Of a stretch of DNA of 64,000 bases, positions 34,528 through 43,151 are shown piece after piece. The stretch comes from an uncultured Prevotella sp. Lineage in GTDB: Bacteria; Bacteroidota; Bacteroidia; Bacteroidales; Bacteroidaceae. The stretch covers positions 1 to 64,000 of the forward strand of contig CABUXJ010000012.1 in the NCBI GenBank assembly GCA_902495455.1, in the 5' to 3' direction. Position numbers and translations under genes: made by a program. Numbering within the stretch: the stretch's first letter is position 1; the number at the start of each line of letters is the position of its first letter. The notes beneath the pieces were generated by a model that searched no databases, had not been told where the DNA came from, and saw nothing but the letters and a program-made list of their open reading frames with translations.

Positions 34528-34949
34528 GCTCCCTCCTTTGCCTTGAAGGCCAGTGCATACATGCGCATCTGCTTCACCATAGCCAGCAGTCCGTTGCTGC
34601 GGGTGGGGCTGAGGTGGTCTTTCAGGCCGATGCGGTCGATGAAATACAGTTCGGCGGCGAGGATTTCGTCGGGCGTATGTCCGCTGAGCACGCGGATGAG
34701 CAGGGCGATGATGCCCTTGACGATGAGTGCGTCGCTCTCGGCCGTGAAGCGGATATTGCCCTCTTCATAGTCGGCCTGAAGCCATACGCGGCTCTGACAG
34801 CCGTCGATGAGATTGCTCTCGGTCTTGTAGCGCTCGTCGAGCGGCGTCTGCTCGTTGCCCAGGTCGATGAGCAACTGATATTTGTCCATCCAGTCGGAGA
34901 AGTCGGAAAACTCCTCGATGATTTCGTCTTGCAGTTCGTTTATTGTCAT
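34524..34949 (-). CDS. sufE: SufE-like sulfur acceptor protein
   Basis: 141 residues. Cys51 in LIDGCQSRVW is the persulfide-accepting cysteine, and the rest (GIIALLIRVLSGHTPDEIL, LSPTRSNGL) matches SufE. It would accept sulfur from SufS for Fe-S cluster assembly. sufS and the other suf genes are not in the window. Its stop overlaps the start of the HTCS as ATGA, so this housekeeping gene and the fructan sensor share a transcript. Confidence 0.9.
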   Translation of the reverse strand: MTINELQDEIIEEFSDFSDWMDKYQLLIDLGNEQTPLDERYKTESNLIDGCQSRVWLQADYEEGNIRFTAESDALIVKGIIALLIRVLSGHTPDEILAAELYFIDRIGLKDHLSPTRSNGLLAMVKQMRMYALAFKAKEGA

Positions 34950-34965
34950 AATGCTGTTAGAGTTT

Positions 34966-35015
34966 TATGGGAGTTATGGGAGGTTTATGGGAGACTATTG
35001 GAGGGATGGGAGTTA
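34966..35015. repeat. Family C tandem repeat
   Basis: GGGAGTTATGGGAGG-type units between the U32 gene and sufE. Nothing else is seen in this gap. Confidence 0.65.
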
Positions 35016-36266
35016 TTCGGGAACTTTCTCTATCCTGAACAGCTTGTCGCTGGGCCGCACTTTCTCCGGCACGGCGATGCTGATGCGTGTCCCTTTGCGG
35101 GCGATGTCCACGGGGCCGTGGTCGCCGTGTATGACATCGGGCGTGACATAGAGCGCGCCGGTGGTCGGGCCGGTGATGAGGAGCTTGTCGCCGGGTGCGA
35201 ACTCGGTGGCTTCGACGGTAAATTCGGCCACGCCGAGCTTGCTGAAATACTTCACGCCCTTGCCAACATAGACCTTGCGTTCGGTTGCGCAGGAGCCGTA
35301 GTGACGGTTCCATTCGCCCAAGGTCTGGCCCTGATAGTAGCCGTCCCAGAAGCCGCGGTTGAAGACGGTGGCCAGACGCTCGTCCCATCCGTCCTTGCGC
35401 TCCTCGGTGAACGTGCCGTCGAGCACGGCGGTGATGGCCTCGCGGTAGCACTCCACGACGGTCTTGACATACTCCGGACCGCGGGCGCGGCCCTCAATCT
35501 TGAATACGCGGACGCCGGCCGCCATCATGCGGTCGATGAAGCGCACGGTCTTCAGGTCCTTCGGACTCATTATATATTTGTTGTCGATGGCCAGTTCGGC
35601 GCCCGTCTCGTTGTCCGTGACGGTGTAGGAGCGGCGGCAAATCTGGACGCAGGAGCCGCGGTTGGCGCTGCGGTTGGCCTCGTGGAGGCTCATGTAGCAC
35701 TTGCCGCTGATGGCCATGCAGAGCGCGCCGTGGCAGAACATCTCTATCCGCACCAGCTCTCCCGAGGGTCCGCAGATGTTCTCCTCGCAGATTCCGCGGT
35801 AGATCTCGGCCACCTGATCCATATTGAGCTCACGCGCTAAGACCACGACATCGGCAAACTGGGCGTAGAACTTCAGAGCCTCGATGTTGGAGATGTTGAG
35901 CTGCGTGGAGAGGTGGACCTCCTGGCCGACCTTGCGGCAGTACATCATCACGGCCACGTCGCTGGCTATCACGGCCGATATTCCGGCCTCGCGGGCGGCG
36001 TCGATGATCTCGCGCATCTGGGCGAGGTCCTCACCGTAGATGATGGTGTTGACCGTCAGATAGGTCTTTATGCCGTGACCGGCGCACGTGGCGGCTATCT
36101 CGCGCAGGTCACTGATGGTGAACGTGCTGGCCGAGTGGGCCCTCATGTTGAGCTTCTCAATGCCGAAATAGACCGAACCGGCGCCCGCCTTGATAGCCGC
36201 GGCAAGGCTGTCGCGTGACCCTACGGGGGCCATTATCTCAAAATCGCTTATCGTCTGTTGTGTCAT
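35013..36266 (-). CDS. U32-family tRNA/rRNA hydroxylation protein (YegQ/RlhA-like)
   Basis: 417 residues of the U32 family. It begins FEIMAPVGSRDSLAAAIKAG, with VHLSTQLNISN, FCHGALCMAISGKCYMS and NRGSCVQICRRSY; the Cys residues are those proposed to hold an Fe-S cluster in the family. Known relatives (TrhP, RlhA) act in prephenate-dependent hydroxylation of tRNA or rRNA rather than proteolysis. The C-terminal beta domain (about 340-417) is present. No substrate can be chosen from the sequence. Confidence 0.85.
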   Translation of the reverse strand: MTQQTISDFEIMAPVGSRDSLAAAIKAGAGSVYFGIEKLNMRAHSASTFTISDLREIAATCAGHGIKTYLTVNTIIYGEDLAQMREIIDAAREAGISAVIASDVAVMMYCRKVGQEVHLSTQLNISNIEALKFYAQFADVVVLARELNMDQVAEIYRGICEENICGPSGELVRIEMFCHGALCMAISGKCYMSLHEANRSANRGSCVQICRRSYTVTDNETGAELAIDNKYIMSPKDLKTVRFIDRMMAAGVRVFKIEGRARGPEYVKTVVECYREAITAVLDGTFTEERKDGWDERLATVFNRGFWDGYYQGQTLGEWNRHYGSCATERKVYVGKGVKYFSKLGVAEFTVEATEFAPGDKLLITGPTTGALYVTPDVIHGDHGPVDIARKGTRISIAVPEKVRPSDKLFRIEKVPE

Positions 36267-36314
36267 TTGTCTGTTGTCGTGTCATTATTAATATATGTAA
36301 CGACCGCTATGTTC

Positions 36315-37727
36315 TCATCTCACCACCACCTTGCGCACCGTTGTGTGCCGTCCGTCGGTGACTTTGACGATGCAGATCGTGCCGCGGCGGGCCTCATTGA
36401 GGCTGCCGAGGCGCATGCCGTCGAGCGTATAGACTTCCGTGCGAGCGTTTTCGGACAGAGCGGCGGATGCGTGGTTGATGGCTGAGGGCTCCTTGTCGAG
36501 GGCCGGCATGAATATCACTTCGCCCAGTGCGGGGTTGTCGTTCTTGTGGAATACGACGGTCTCGATGCTCTCTTGATCCTGTGAGGCGACGCTCTTCCAG
36601 TAGTTGCCCTGAGCGTAGACCGTGTTGGCGGAGTTGTTGTAGAGGTCGTAGGTGACGCCTCCGTTGCCGTTGTTGAGGAACACGTTGAGTCCCGGATTGT
36701 AGTCGTCGGCCGTCGGGTCTTCGGTCTTGCCGATGTTGACGTTGCGTCCTCCGATGACGGTGATGCCCCAAAGATTGTCCTCGATGTAGTTGCCGGTGAC
36801 GGTTATGGTCTGCGTCATGTAGGGGTCATAGATGTTTATGCCGCTGCCGCCGTTCATGGCGTTCGTCTCATACTTGTTGCTGACGATGACATTGTTGCGT
36901 ATCGTGGCCGTCTGCTCGCAGTATGTGGCCACGCCGAAGCGGTTGTTCCTGATTTCGCAGTCCTCGATGAGCGTGTTGAGGTCGCCGGTGAGGCCGACGA
37001 GATTGGAGACGACGATGCCTCCGACCATCGTGTGTTCGGGTGCTCCGACGATGATGCAACCCTTTATCGTGACGTTCTCGGCCGTGGTCAGATTTATCTG
37101 CGGCGTGTTGGTGTTGGCCGTGCCGTTGGCCATGAATGTGCATCCGGTGATGGTCACTGGGTTGCAGTAGTTGGCGGCGCCGCCGATGGCGCTTTTCGCA
37201 CATTCCGTGAAGGTGCATCCGCTGATGAAGAACGACGCTCCGTTGGTGCCCATGCTGAGGGCCGAGGTGCCCGAAATGCCGTTGTGGCGGGTGAACGAGC
37301 AGTCGGTGAAGTCGGCTCCGGCGGTACCGAAGTTGCGCAGTCCGGCGTATTCGAAGTCGATGTCTCTGAACGTCGCGCGCTTCGTGTCGTTCTGCATATA
37401 GATGCCGTAGGGCTGGACAGTCTCGTCGATGGCGGTGAACAGGACGCGCTCGTCGGCCGCAAAGTCAGCCTCGCCTTCGATGCGCAGTGTCACCCGGTCG
37501 CCCATTCTGACGGTTATTCCCTCTTCGATTTTGAAGGCGTCACCGGCTGCTATCACCACGTTGGAGGTCATCGTGAATGTCTTTTCGTCGACGGTGACTC
37601 CCGTTCCGTCGGTCTGGGCGAGGCGTGTCATGGTCCATGTGGTGCCGTCGCCGGCCGTTGTGAAGTCGTCAGCCACGGCGGCGAGTGTCGTCATGATGGT
37701 CATGATGGTAAGTAAAATCTTTCTCAT
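36315..37727 (-). CDS. Secreted right-handed beta-helix protein with sorting tail
   Basis: 470 residues with signal peptide (to AAVA). The middle, about 80-370, repeats Asn/Gly-rich strands such as VTIKGCIIVGAPEHTMVGGI and IRNNVIVSNKYE, the pattern of parallel beta-helix proteins (NosD/pectate-lyase fold). No catalytic triad is recognised. The C-terminus VYTLDGMRLGSLNEARRGT and ending TTVRKVVVR resembles a type IX secretion tail. Upstream TAACTTTG at 37775 is a likely promoter. Probably a secreted surface protein. Confidence 0.78.
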   Translation of the reverse strand: MRKILLTIMTIMTTLAAVADDFTTAGDGTTWTMTRLAQTDGTGVTVDEKTFTMTSNVVIAAGDAFKIEEGITVRMGDRVTLRIEGEADFAADERVLFTAIDETVQPYGIYMQNDTKRATFRDIDFEYAGLRNFGTAGADFTDCSFTRHNGISGTSALSMGTNGASFFISGCTFTECAKSAIGGAANYCNPVTITGCTFMANGTANTNTPQINLTTAENVTIKGCIIVGAPEHTMVGGIVVSNLVGLTGDLNTLIEDCEIRNNRFGVATYCEQTATIRNNVIVSNKYETNAMNGGSGINIYDPYMTQTITVTGNYIEDNLWGITVIGGRNVNIGKTEDPTADDYNPGLNVFLNNGNGGVTYDLYNNSANTVYAQGNYWKSVASQDQESIETVVFHKNDNPALGEVIFMPALDKEPSAINHASAALSENARTEVYTLDGMRLGSLNEARRGTICIVKVTDGRHTTVRKVVVR

Positions 37728-37767
37728 ACGCTTATATGTGTTATATTGTGATTGCTGATTGACCCTG

Positions 37768-37775
37768 CAAAGTTA
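37768..37775 (-). promoter_or_regulatory. -7 box of the beta-helix gene
   Basis: TAACTTTG on the minus strand, 41 nt before the ATG at 37727. Divergent from the box at 37819. Confidence 0.5.
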
Positions 37776-37818
37776 CGCTTTTTGTCAGATTATCGGCCTT
37801 TAGTAGCACAAAAAGTGC

Positions 37819-37826
37819 TAACTTTG
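37819..37826 (+). promoter_or_regulatory. -7 box of the YiiX-like gene
   Basis: TAACTTTG, 25 nt before the ATG at 37851. Confidence 0.5.
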
Positions 37827-37850
37827 CCGCGAAATAACAGGCATGATGAT

Positions 37851-38492
37851 ATGAAAGTCAATATAATCCGCAGACTTCTGCTCTTGCTGCCGTCGTGTCT
37901 CGCCGTTGCCGTGAGCGCCTTCGGCCAATCCGACACGCTGTCGTCGGCCCTGCGTGACTGCGACCTGCTCTTCCAGGTCAACCCCGGGGGCAACGCCATT
38001 ACGGACGTTACGTCCGGTGTAGACGGGCTTGCCATCGACCATGTGGCCATCTTCGCCCGCCTCGACGGTCGTCCGTCGGTGATAGAAGCGCTGCCCGAAC
38101 GCGGTGTGTGCGTCACTCCGGTCGACTCGTTCCTCGGTCGTCGCCGTTTTGCTGACGGCCGTCCCGCGGTCGTTGTGGGTCGGGTGGGGGAGCGGCTGGA
38201 CTGCGCGAAGACCATTGCCGCGGCTCTGAGCTATGTCGGTTGTCGCTATGACAGCCTCTATCTGCCGGACAACGACGAGATATATTGCAGCGAACTGGTG
38301 CTGCTGAGTTTCGTGGACAGCACCGGCTGCCATATCTTCAAACCCATTCCCATGACTTTCCGCGACAGCACGGGCCGCATCCCCGACTATTGGACGGAGT
38401 TCTATGCCCGCCACGGCATGCCCGTTCCTGAAGGACGGCCGGGGAGCAATCCGGGGGAGCTGTCGAGGAGGGTAAAAATAAATGAAGAGTGA
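37851..38492 (+). CDS. YiiX-like permuted papain-fold amidase
   Basis: 213 residues from the ATG at 37851, which starts a signal peptide (MKVNIIRRLLLLLPSCLAVAVSAFGQ); the open frame from 37752 would include the promoter. Domain: LRDCDLLFQV, IDHVAIFA with the candidate catalytic His, and DEIYCSELVL with the candidate Cys, as in PF05708. Such proteins are thought to cleave cell-wall or lipid-linked amides. The last six residues and the stop (at 38490) lie in a family B repeat. Confidence 0.8.
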   Translation: MKVNIIRRLLLLLPSCLAVAVSAFGQSDTLSSALRDCDLLFQVNPGGNAITDVTSGVDGLAIDHVAIFARLDGRPSVIEALPERGVCVTPVDSFLGRRRFADGRPAVVVGRVGERLDCAKTIAAALSYVGCRYDSLYLPDNDEIYCSELVLLSFVDSTGCHIFKPIPMTFRDSTGRIPDYWTEFYARHGMPVPEGRPGSNPGELSRRVKINEE

Positions 38493-38660
38493 AGAATGAA
38501 GAGTGAAGAATGAAGAGTGAAGAATGAAGAGTGAAGAATGAAGAGTGAAGAATGAAGAGTGAAGAATTTGCTACCGCCGTTCCAACGTTACTTCCAATAT
38601 TCGCAATATTGGAATGGCGGCAGCAACTTCTTCACTCTTCATTCTTCACTCTTCATTAAA
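38480..38660. repeat. Family B inverted repeat with GAAGAGTGAAGAAT tandem
   Basis: About six copies of the 14-bp unit GAAGAGTGAAGAAT form the left side, then TTTGCTACCGCCGTTCCAA, a loop, and TTGGAATGGCGGCAGCAAC with CTTCACTCTTCATT units. It lies between the YiiX-like and TrmH genes. Confidence 0.83.
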
Positions 38661-38669
38661 ATAAAGATT

Positions 38670-39203
38670 ATGCGTAAACTACGAACAATAGAGATGAAGC
38701 GTCTCACGGTCGACGAGTTCCGTGAGGCCGACAAGTTGCCCCTTGTGGTTGTGCTCGACAACGTGCGGTCGATGCACAACGTCGGCAGTGTTTTCCGCAC
38801 GGGCGACGCTTTCCGCATCGAGGCGGTCTATCTGTGTGGCATCAGCCCTATGCCTCCGGCGGCCGAGATTCACAAGACAGCGCTCGGGGCGGAGGACAGT
38901 GTCGAGTGGCGCCACTTCGACACGGCCACGGAGGCAGTGCGCGAACTCCAACAGCGCGGCTACACCGTCTATGCCATCGAACAGGCGGAGGGCAGCACGA
39001 TGCTCCACGACATGCGTTACGACCCGACGGCCCGTTATGCCATCGTCATGGGCAACGAGGTGAAAGGTGTCCATCAGGAGGTCATCGACCTTGCCGACGG
39101 CTGCATCGAAATCCCGCAGTATGGAACGAAACACTCGATGAACGTCTCCGTCACGGCGGGCATCGTCATGTATGAGTTTGCAATGAAAGGACCGAAGGCC
39201 TAA
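38670..39203 (+). CDS. SpoU/TrmH-family RNA 2'-O-methyltransferase
   Basis: 177 residues from the ATG at 38670 (MRKLRTIEMKRLTVDEF); upstream in-frame codons belong to the family B repeat. The three SpoU motifs are present: DNVRSMHNVGSVFRTGDAF, YAIVMGNEVKGV and IPQYGTKHSMNVSVTAG. These form the SAM-binding knot. It lacks the N-terminal substrate-binding domain of TrmH/RlmB, so it may target a small tRNA position; the exact site is unknown. Confidence 0.88.
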   Translation: MRKLRTIEMKRLTVDEFREADKLPLVVVLDNVRSMHNVGSVFRTGDAFRIEAVYLCGISPMPPAAEIHKTALGAEDSVEWRHFDTATEAVRELQQRGYTVYAIEQAEGSTMLHDMRYDPTARYAIVMGNEVKGVHQEVIDLADGCIEIPQYGTKHSMNVSVTAGIVMYEFAMKGPKA

Positions 39204-39209
39204 CAACCC

Positions 39210-39312
39210 ACCTACCATCCACCTAACACCCACCTGACACCCACCTGACACCCACCCCAACCCTCCCAAAGGGAGGGAGCTGGATATGTCTAAGCCCATG
39301 TGTGCACATCCA
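39210..39312 (+). repeat. CACCTGACACC tandem repeat ending in a family A unit
   Basis: Five or so copies of CCACCTGACAC, then CCCTCCCAAAGGGAGGGAGC and TGGATATGTCTAAGCCCATG. The block 40137-40260 is its inverted partner, and 40010-40100 is another direct copy. Together with family D they fill the 1150-bp gap to the next gene. Confidence 0.8.
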
Positions 39313-39395
39313 ATCGTATGGTCGCGACCCGTCACGATCGCTTTCTTGTCTCGCTGGTTATATATAAGGGCTTTCGTCCTTCATCTCGTAGGCAC

Positions 39396-39960
39396 CCTCC
39401 CCTTGGGGAGGGCCGGGGGTGGGGCCCTGCCTTTGCGTTTAATTTAAAAACTCATTGTCAAATTAATTCTGAATTTAACCGCAAAATCCGGGGGTACTTT
39501 TCAAAATTTTCCCGCCACGCTCCCAAATTTTCAAATCTCACGAACATCAAAATCACGCGGTTTTTACGATTGAAAAATCGCTGTTTTTGCAAAATGTTGT
39601 TACACAACCACTTACGATCATACAGGTCTCCCTCCCCTTGGGGAGGGCGGGGTGGGGACCTCCCGTAAGGGCCCCTCGGGGTTGCAACGGGGCCGCTATT
39701 GCTTTGCAACGGCGGCCCCGTTGCATTACAGTAAGGCCGTTGTTGCGATGCCGCGGGGGCCCTATTGCTCTCCCAAACCCTCTTTTTGACCCCAAAATAG
39801 CAACCAAAAACTCGCCAACTTTTGTGTTTTTGAAAAGCCGTAAGGGCCTTATGACCCTTCCCAATGGATTTTGAAGCCGCAGGTCTCTCCCCCTTGGGGG
39901 AGCCGGAGGAGGCCGTCGGGCCCTTATGGCCCCTGAAAACGCAAATCTTCAAGCATTTCC
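39396..39960. repeat. Composite of family A units and a family D-like copy
   Basis: Family A units at 39402, 39630 and 39885. Between them are GC-rich stretches with CGTAAGGGCCCCTCGGGGTT, GCAACGGCGGCCCCGTTGCA and GCCGTAAGGGCC. The long terminal sequences of the full family D copies are not present. No ORF is supported here. Confidence 0.7.
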
Positions 39961-40009
39961 CCGAACACGGTTTTGTAAATAAATATCATACGTAAAACCA
40001 CCTAACATC

Positions 40010-40260
40010 CACCTGACATCCACCTGACATCCACCTGACACCCACCTGACACCCACCCCAACCCTCCCAAAGGGAGGGAGCTGGATATGCTTTAAGGTAT
40101 TCGAACTCCTATCCTTTGGGAAGGTTTGGTGGAACTTCGGATGTGTACACATGGGCTTGGACATATTAAGCTCCCTCCCTTCGGGAGGGTTGGGGTGGGT
40201 GTTAGGTGGGCTGTTGGTGGGCTATTGGTGGGCTGTAGGTGGGCTGTTAGGTGGCTTGCC
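40010..40260. repeat. Pair of inverted tandem repeats around CTCCCTCCC
   Basis: 40010-40100: direct copies of CCACCTGACATC ending in a family A unit. 40137-40260: the inverse, TGTGTACACATGGGCTTGG, CTCCCTCCCTTCGGGAGGG, then about six TGGGCTGTTGG(TG) units. Nothing coding. Confidence 0.75.
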
Positions 40261-40296
40261 GGTGCTTGTTATGTGCCTTTTTATCACTTCCCATGC

Positions 40297-40325
40297 TTGT
40301 TTTACGTCATTTCTTTGTAATTTTG
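40297..40325 (+). promoter_or_regulatory. Promoter of the XRE-cupin gene
   Basis: TTG (40297-40299), 18 nt spacer, TAATTTTG (40318-40325); 28 nt before the ATG at 40354. Confidence 0.6.
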
Positions 40326-40353
40326 CAGAATTAAATAACAAAACGAAATCATT

Positions 40354-40908
40354 ATGGACGAACAGATAAGACAAATCGGTGAGCGGCTGCGCGGACTGCG
40401 CGAGGTGCTTGACATACCGGCTGAGGAGGTGGCCGACCTGTGCGGCATCACTCTTGAACACTATCAGAAAATCGAAGACGGTGAGGCCGACCCGTCGGTC
40501 TACCGCTTGTCAAAGATAGCCAAGCGCTATGGCATCGCCCTCGACGTGCTGATGTTCGGCGAAGAACCGCGCATGAGCAGCTATTTCCTCACGCGCGCCG
40601 GGCAAGGCATGGCCGTGGAGCGTCGAAAAAGCTACAAGTATCAGAGCCTCGCAAGCGGATTTCGCGGTCGCAAGTTTGACACATATCTGACACAGGTCGA
40701 CCCGCTGCCCGACGCTGCCCAGTTCAACAAAAACGCCCATGACGGACAGGAATTTGACTATATCGTCGAGGGACGGATGGAAATCACCATCGGCAACAAG
40801 GTGATGGAACTTGGCCCCGGCGACAGCATCTTCTTCGACGCCTCACAACCCCACTGCATGCGCGCGCTCGGCGGACAGCCGGTGAAGTTTCTCGTGGTGG
40901 TGGAGTAG
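40354..40908 (+). CDS. XRE-family regulator with cupin domain
   Basis: 184 residues. An N-terminal helix-turn-helix (IGERLRGLREVLDIPAEEVA...ITLEHYQKIEDGEADPSVY) is joined to a C-terminal cupin at about 90-184 with DGQEFDYIVEGRMEITIGN, LGPGDSIFFDASQPH. Proteins of this build sense small molecules and repress or activate neighbouring genes. It lies 112 nt upstream of an AMP-dependent ligase, a pairing I have seen described in Bacteroidota, so it probably regulates that gene. Ligand unknown. Confidence 0.88.
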   Translation: MDEQIRQIGERLRGLREVLDIPAEEVADLCGITLEHYQKIEDGEADPSVYRLSKIAKRYGIALDVLMFGEEPRMSSYFLTRAGQGMAVERRKSYKYQSLASGFRGRKFDTYLTQVDPLPDAAQFNKNAHDGQEFDYIVEGRMEITIGNKVMELGPGDSIFFDASQPHCMRALGGQPVKFLVVVE

Positions 40909-40914
40909 GCGCAT

Positions 40915-40932
40915 GTAGGGTCGCGACCCTAC
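40915..40932. repeat. Family H perfect palindrome
   Basis: GTAGGGTCGCGACCCTAC, an 18-bp perfect palindrome without a loop, just after the regulator stop codon. Related to 20620-20704 and 48082-48206. Confidence 0.75.
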
Positions 40933-41020
40933 AAAAGAGCAGTATTATAGGATTTCGGCAACACTCTCATGGAGTAAATGGGCCGATTGTATTGATAATA
41001 GAATTATTTAGGTGAAAGAT

Positions 41021-42955
41021 ATGAAACAGAATAACAGCAAGCACACTTCTGATTGTGATGAGGAATTGAATAATCAAGGACGGTCCTCCGCTCTGTGTCC
41101 CCCTTTGGGGGACCATAGGGGGCTTCTTTCCCGTTTCCTGACCCAGACACATTTTGAGTCGCAGGAAGACTTCATCCGCAACCTGCACTTTAAGATACCC
41201 GAACGGTTCAATTTCGCCTACGACGTCATGGACGTGTGGGCCGAGCAGGAGCCCGACAAGCTGGCCCTGCTTTGGACGAACGATGAAGGCGCATGCCGGC
41301 GTTTTACGTTCGGCGAACTGAAGACGCTCTCCGACCGCACCGCCGCGTGGTTCATGCAACTGGGCATCGGCCGCGGCGACAAGGTCATGCTCATACTCAA
41401 GCGCCGCTATGAGTTCTGGTTGTCGATGCTGGCGCTCCATAAGATAGGCGCCATAGCCATCCCCGCCACCCACATGCTCACCCGCCACGATATCGTCTAC
41501 CGCAACACCCGTGCCGGCATCAAGGCCATCGTCTGCGTCGGCGAGGAGTATGTCATGCGGCAGGTGAGCGAGGCCATGACCGACAGTCCGACGGTCGAGA
41601 CACTCATCAGCGTCGGTCCGCTCCGGGCCGAGGGCTTCCACGACTGGCAGAGCGAGTGGGAACAGGCACCGGCGTTCGTGCGCCCCGACCACGTGAACGA
41701 CAACGACGACACGATGCTGATGTACTTCACCAGCGGCACGAGCGGCGAGCCGAAGATGGTGGCCCACGACTTCCTCTATGCCCTCGGCCATCTGACGACG
41801 GGCGTCTTCTGGCACAACCTGTCCGAGGACAGCATCCACTTCACCGTGGCCGACACGGGCTGGGGCAAGGCTGTCTGGGGCAAGATGTACGGCCAGTGGT
41901 TTGCCGGAGCCGTCGTGTTTGTATTCGACCATGAGAAGTTCACGGCCGACAAGATTCTCCGTCAGATAGAGCGCTACCGCATCACGTCGTTCTGTGCTCC
42001 GCCGACGGTCTATCGCTTCATGATACACGAGGACTTCTCGAAGTACGACTTGTCCTCCCTGCGCTACTGCTGCACGGCCGGCGAAGCCCTCAACCCCGCC
42101 GTCTACGACCGTTTCCTCGAACTGACGGGCATCCGCCTCATGGAGGGCTTCGGCCAGACGGAGACGACGATGACACTCGGAACGATGCCGTGGACCACAC
42201 CGAAACCCGGCTCTATGGGACTGCCCAACCCGCAGTATGACATCGCCCTCGTCAAGCCCGACGGCACACCGTGTGAGGACGGAGAGAAAGGGGAGATTGT
42301 CATACGGGTAAGTGAAGAGGGAAGAGTGAAGAGTGAAGAATCCAATACTGAAAGTGAAGAGGGAAGAGTGAAGAAAATGAAGAAAATGAAGAACGAAGAA
42401 TTGGCTGGCGCCGTTTCCACGGGGCTGAGTCAGGGCGAAGTTGGAATGGCGGCAGCAACTTCTTCACTCTTCACTCTTCACTCTTCACTAAAAAAACCGA
42501 TAGGTTTGTTCAAGGAGTACTACCGTGATGAGGAGCTGACGCGCCGTGTGTGGCACGACGGCATGTACCACACGGGCGATGTGGCGTGGCGCGACGAGGA
42601 CGGCTACTACTGGTTCGTTGGCCGCATCGACGACGTCATCAAGAGCAGCGGCTACCGCATCGGCCCGTTCGAGGTAGAGAGTGCGCTGATGACCCATCCG
42701 GCTGTTGTGGAATGTGCCATCACGGGCGTGCCCGACGACATACGCGGCATGGTGGTCAAGGCCACCGTCGTGCTCCATGCCGACTGGAAAGACCGTGCCG
42801 GCGACGACCTCATCAAGGAACTCCAGCAGCACGTCAAGCGCGAGACGGCACCATATAAGTATCCGCGCATCATTGAGTTCGTTGACGAACTGCCCAAGAC
42901 TATCAGCGGAAAGATACGCCGTGTAGAGATAAGAGATAAGGACAAGAAATGTTGA
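41021..42955 (+). CDS. AMP-dependent acyl-CoA synthetase-like ligase with repeat insertion
   Basis: About 644 residues from ATG 41021 (GTG 41012 is an alternative). It adenylates a carboxylic acid and forms a CoA thioester, most like acetyl- or medium-chain acyl-CoA ligases. Motifs: MYFTSGTSGEPKMVAHD (P-loop), EGFGQTETTMTLG, YHTGDVAWRDEDGYYWFVGRIDDVIKSSG... and the catalytic Lys in PKTISGKIRR. Residues about 430-490 (SEEGRVKSEESNTESEEG...) translate a family B repeat inserted between GEIVIR and KPIGLFKEYY. The first 30 residues also contain a family A-like palindrome. The frame is intact, so the protein may still be made, with a charged loop between the A8-region motifs. Confidence 0.85.
   Translation: MKQNNSKHTSDCDEELNNQGRSSALCPPLGDHRGLLSRFLTQTHFESQEDFIRNLHFKIPERFNFAYDVMDVWAEQEPDKLALLWTNDEGACRRFTFGELKTLSDRTAAWFMQLGIGRGDKVMLILKRRYEFWLSMLALHKIGAIAIPATHMLTRHDIVYRNTRAGIKAIVCVGEEYVMRQVSEAMTDSPTVETLISVGPLRAEGFHDWQSEWEQAPAFVRPDHVNDNDDTMLMYFTSGTSGEPKMVAHDFLYALGHLTTGVFWHNLSEDSIHFTVADTGWGKAVWGKMYGQWFAGAVVFVFDHEKFTADKILRQIERYRITSFCAPPTVYRFMIHEDFSKYDLSSLRYCCTAGEALNPAVYDRFLELTGIRLMEGFGQTETTMTLGTMPWTTPKPGSMGLPNPQYDIALVKPDGTPCEDGEKGEIVIRVSEEGRVKSEESNTESEEGRVKKMKKMKNEELAGAVSTGLSQGEVGMAAATSSLFTLHSSLKKPIGLFKEYYRDEELTRRVWHDGMYHTGDVAWRDEDGYYWFVGRIDDVIKSSGYRIGPFEVESALMTHPAVVECAITGVPDDIRGMVVKATVVLHADWKDRAGDDLIKELQQHVKRETAPYKYPRIIEFVDELPKTISGKIRRVEIRDKDKKC
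42307..42490. repeat. Family B inverted repeat inside the ligase gene
   Basis: Left: GTGAAGAGGGAAGAGTGAAG units and TTGGCTGGCGCCGTTTCC. Right: GGAATGGCGGCAGCAACTTC and CTTCACTCTTCACTCTTCAC. The length preserves the reading frame. The two arms mismatch in the middle, as if the left comes from the 57.6-kb variant and the right from the 12.5-kb variant. Confidence 0.85.
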
Positions 42956-42959
42956 ATGG

Positions 42960-43150
42960 TGAGTGTTGAATGATGAGTTGTCGGTCACAGGCCGATTGAG
43001 AGTTATTCAATTACGAATTATTGGCTACGTCGTTACTGCACTGTGTTTTGAATAGCGATATATTCCGCAGGTATAATTCATAATTGAATAAATCATAATC
43101 GGCCGCAGGCCGACAACTCAACATTCACCATTCAAAACTCGTAATTCAAA
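42960..43150. repeat. Imperfect long inverted repeat
   Basis: Left part GAATGGTGAGTGTTGAATGA and GAGTTGTCGGTCACAGGCCG; right part CGGCCGCAGGCCGACAACTC and AACATTCACCATTC. It resembles family B in layout but has other sequences. Fills the gap before proB. Confidence 0.7.
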
Positions 43151-43151
43151 T

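Noticed and set aside
40967..42028. 353-residue minus-strand open frame
   Set aside because: Antisense to the AMP ligase, which has all family motifs.
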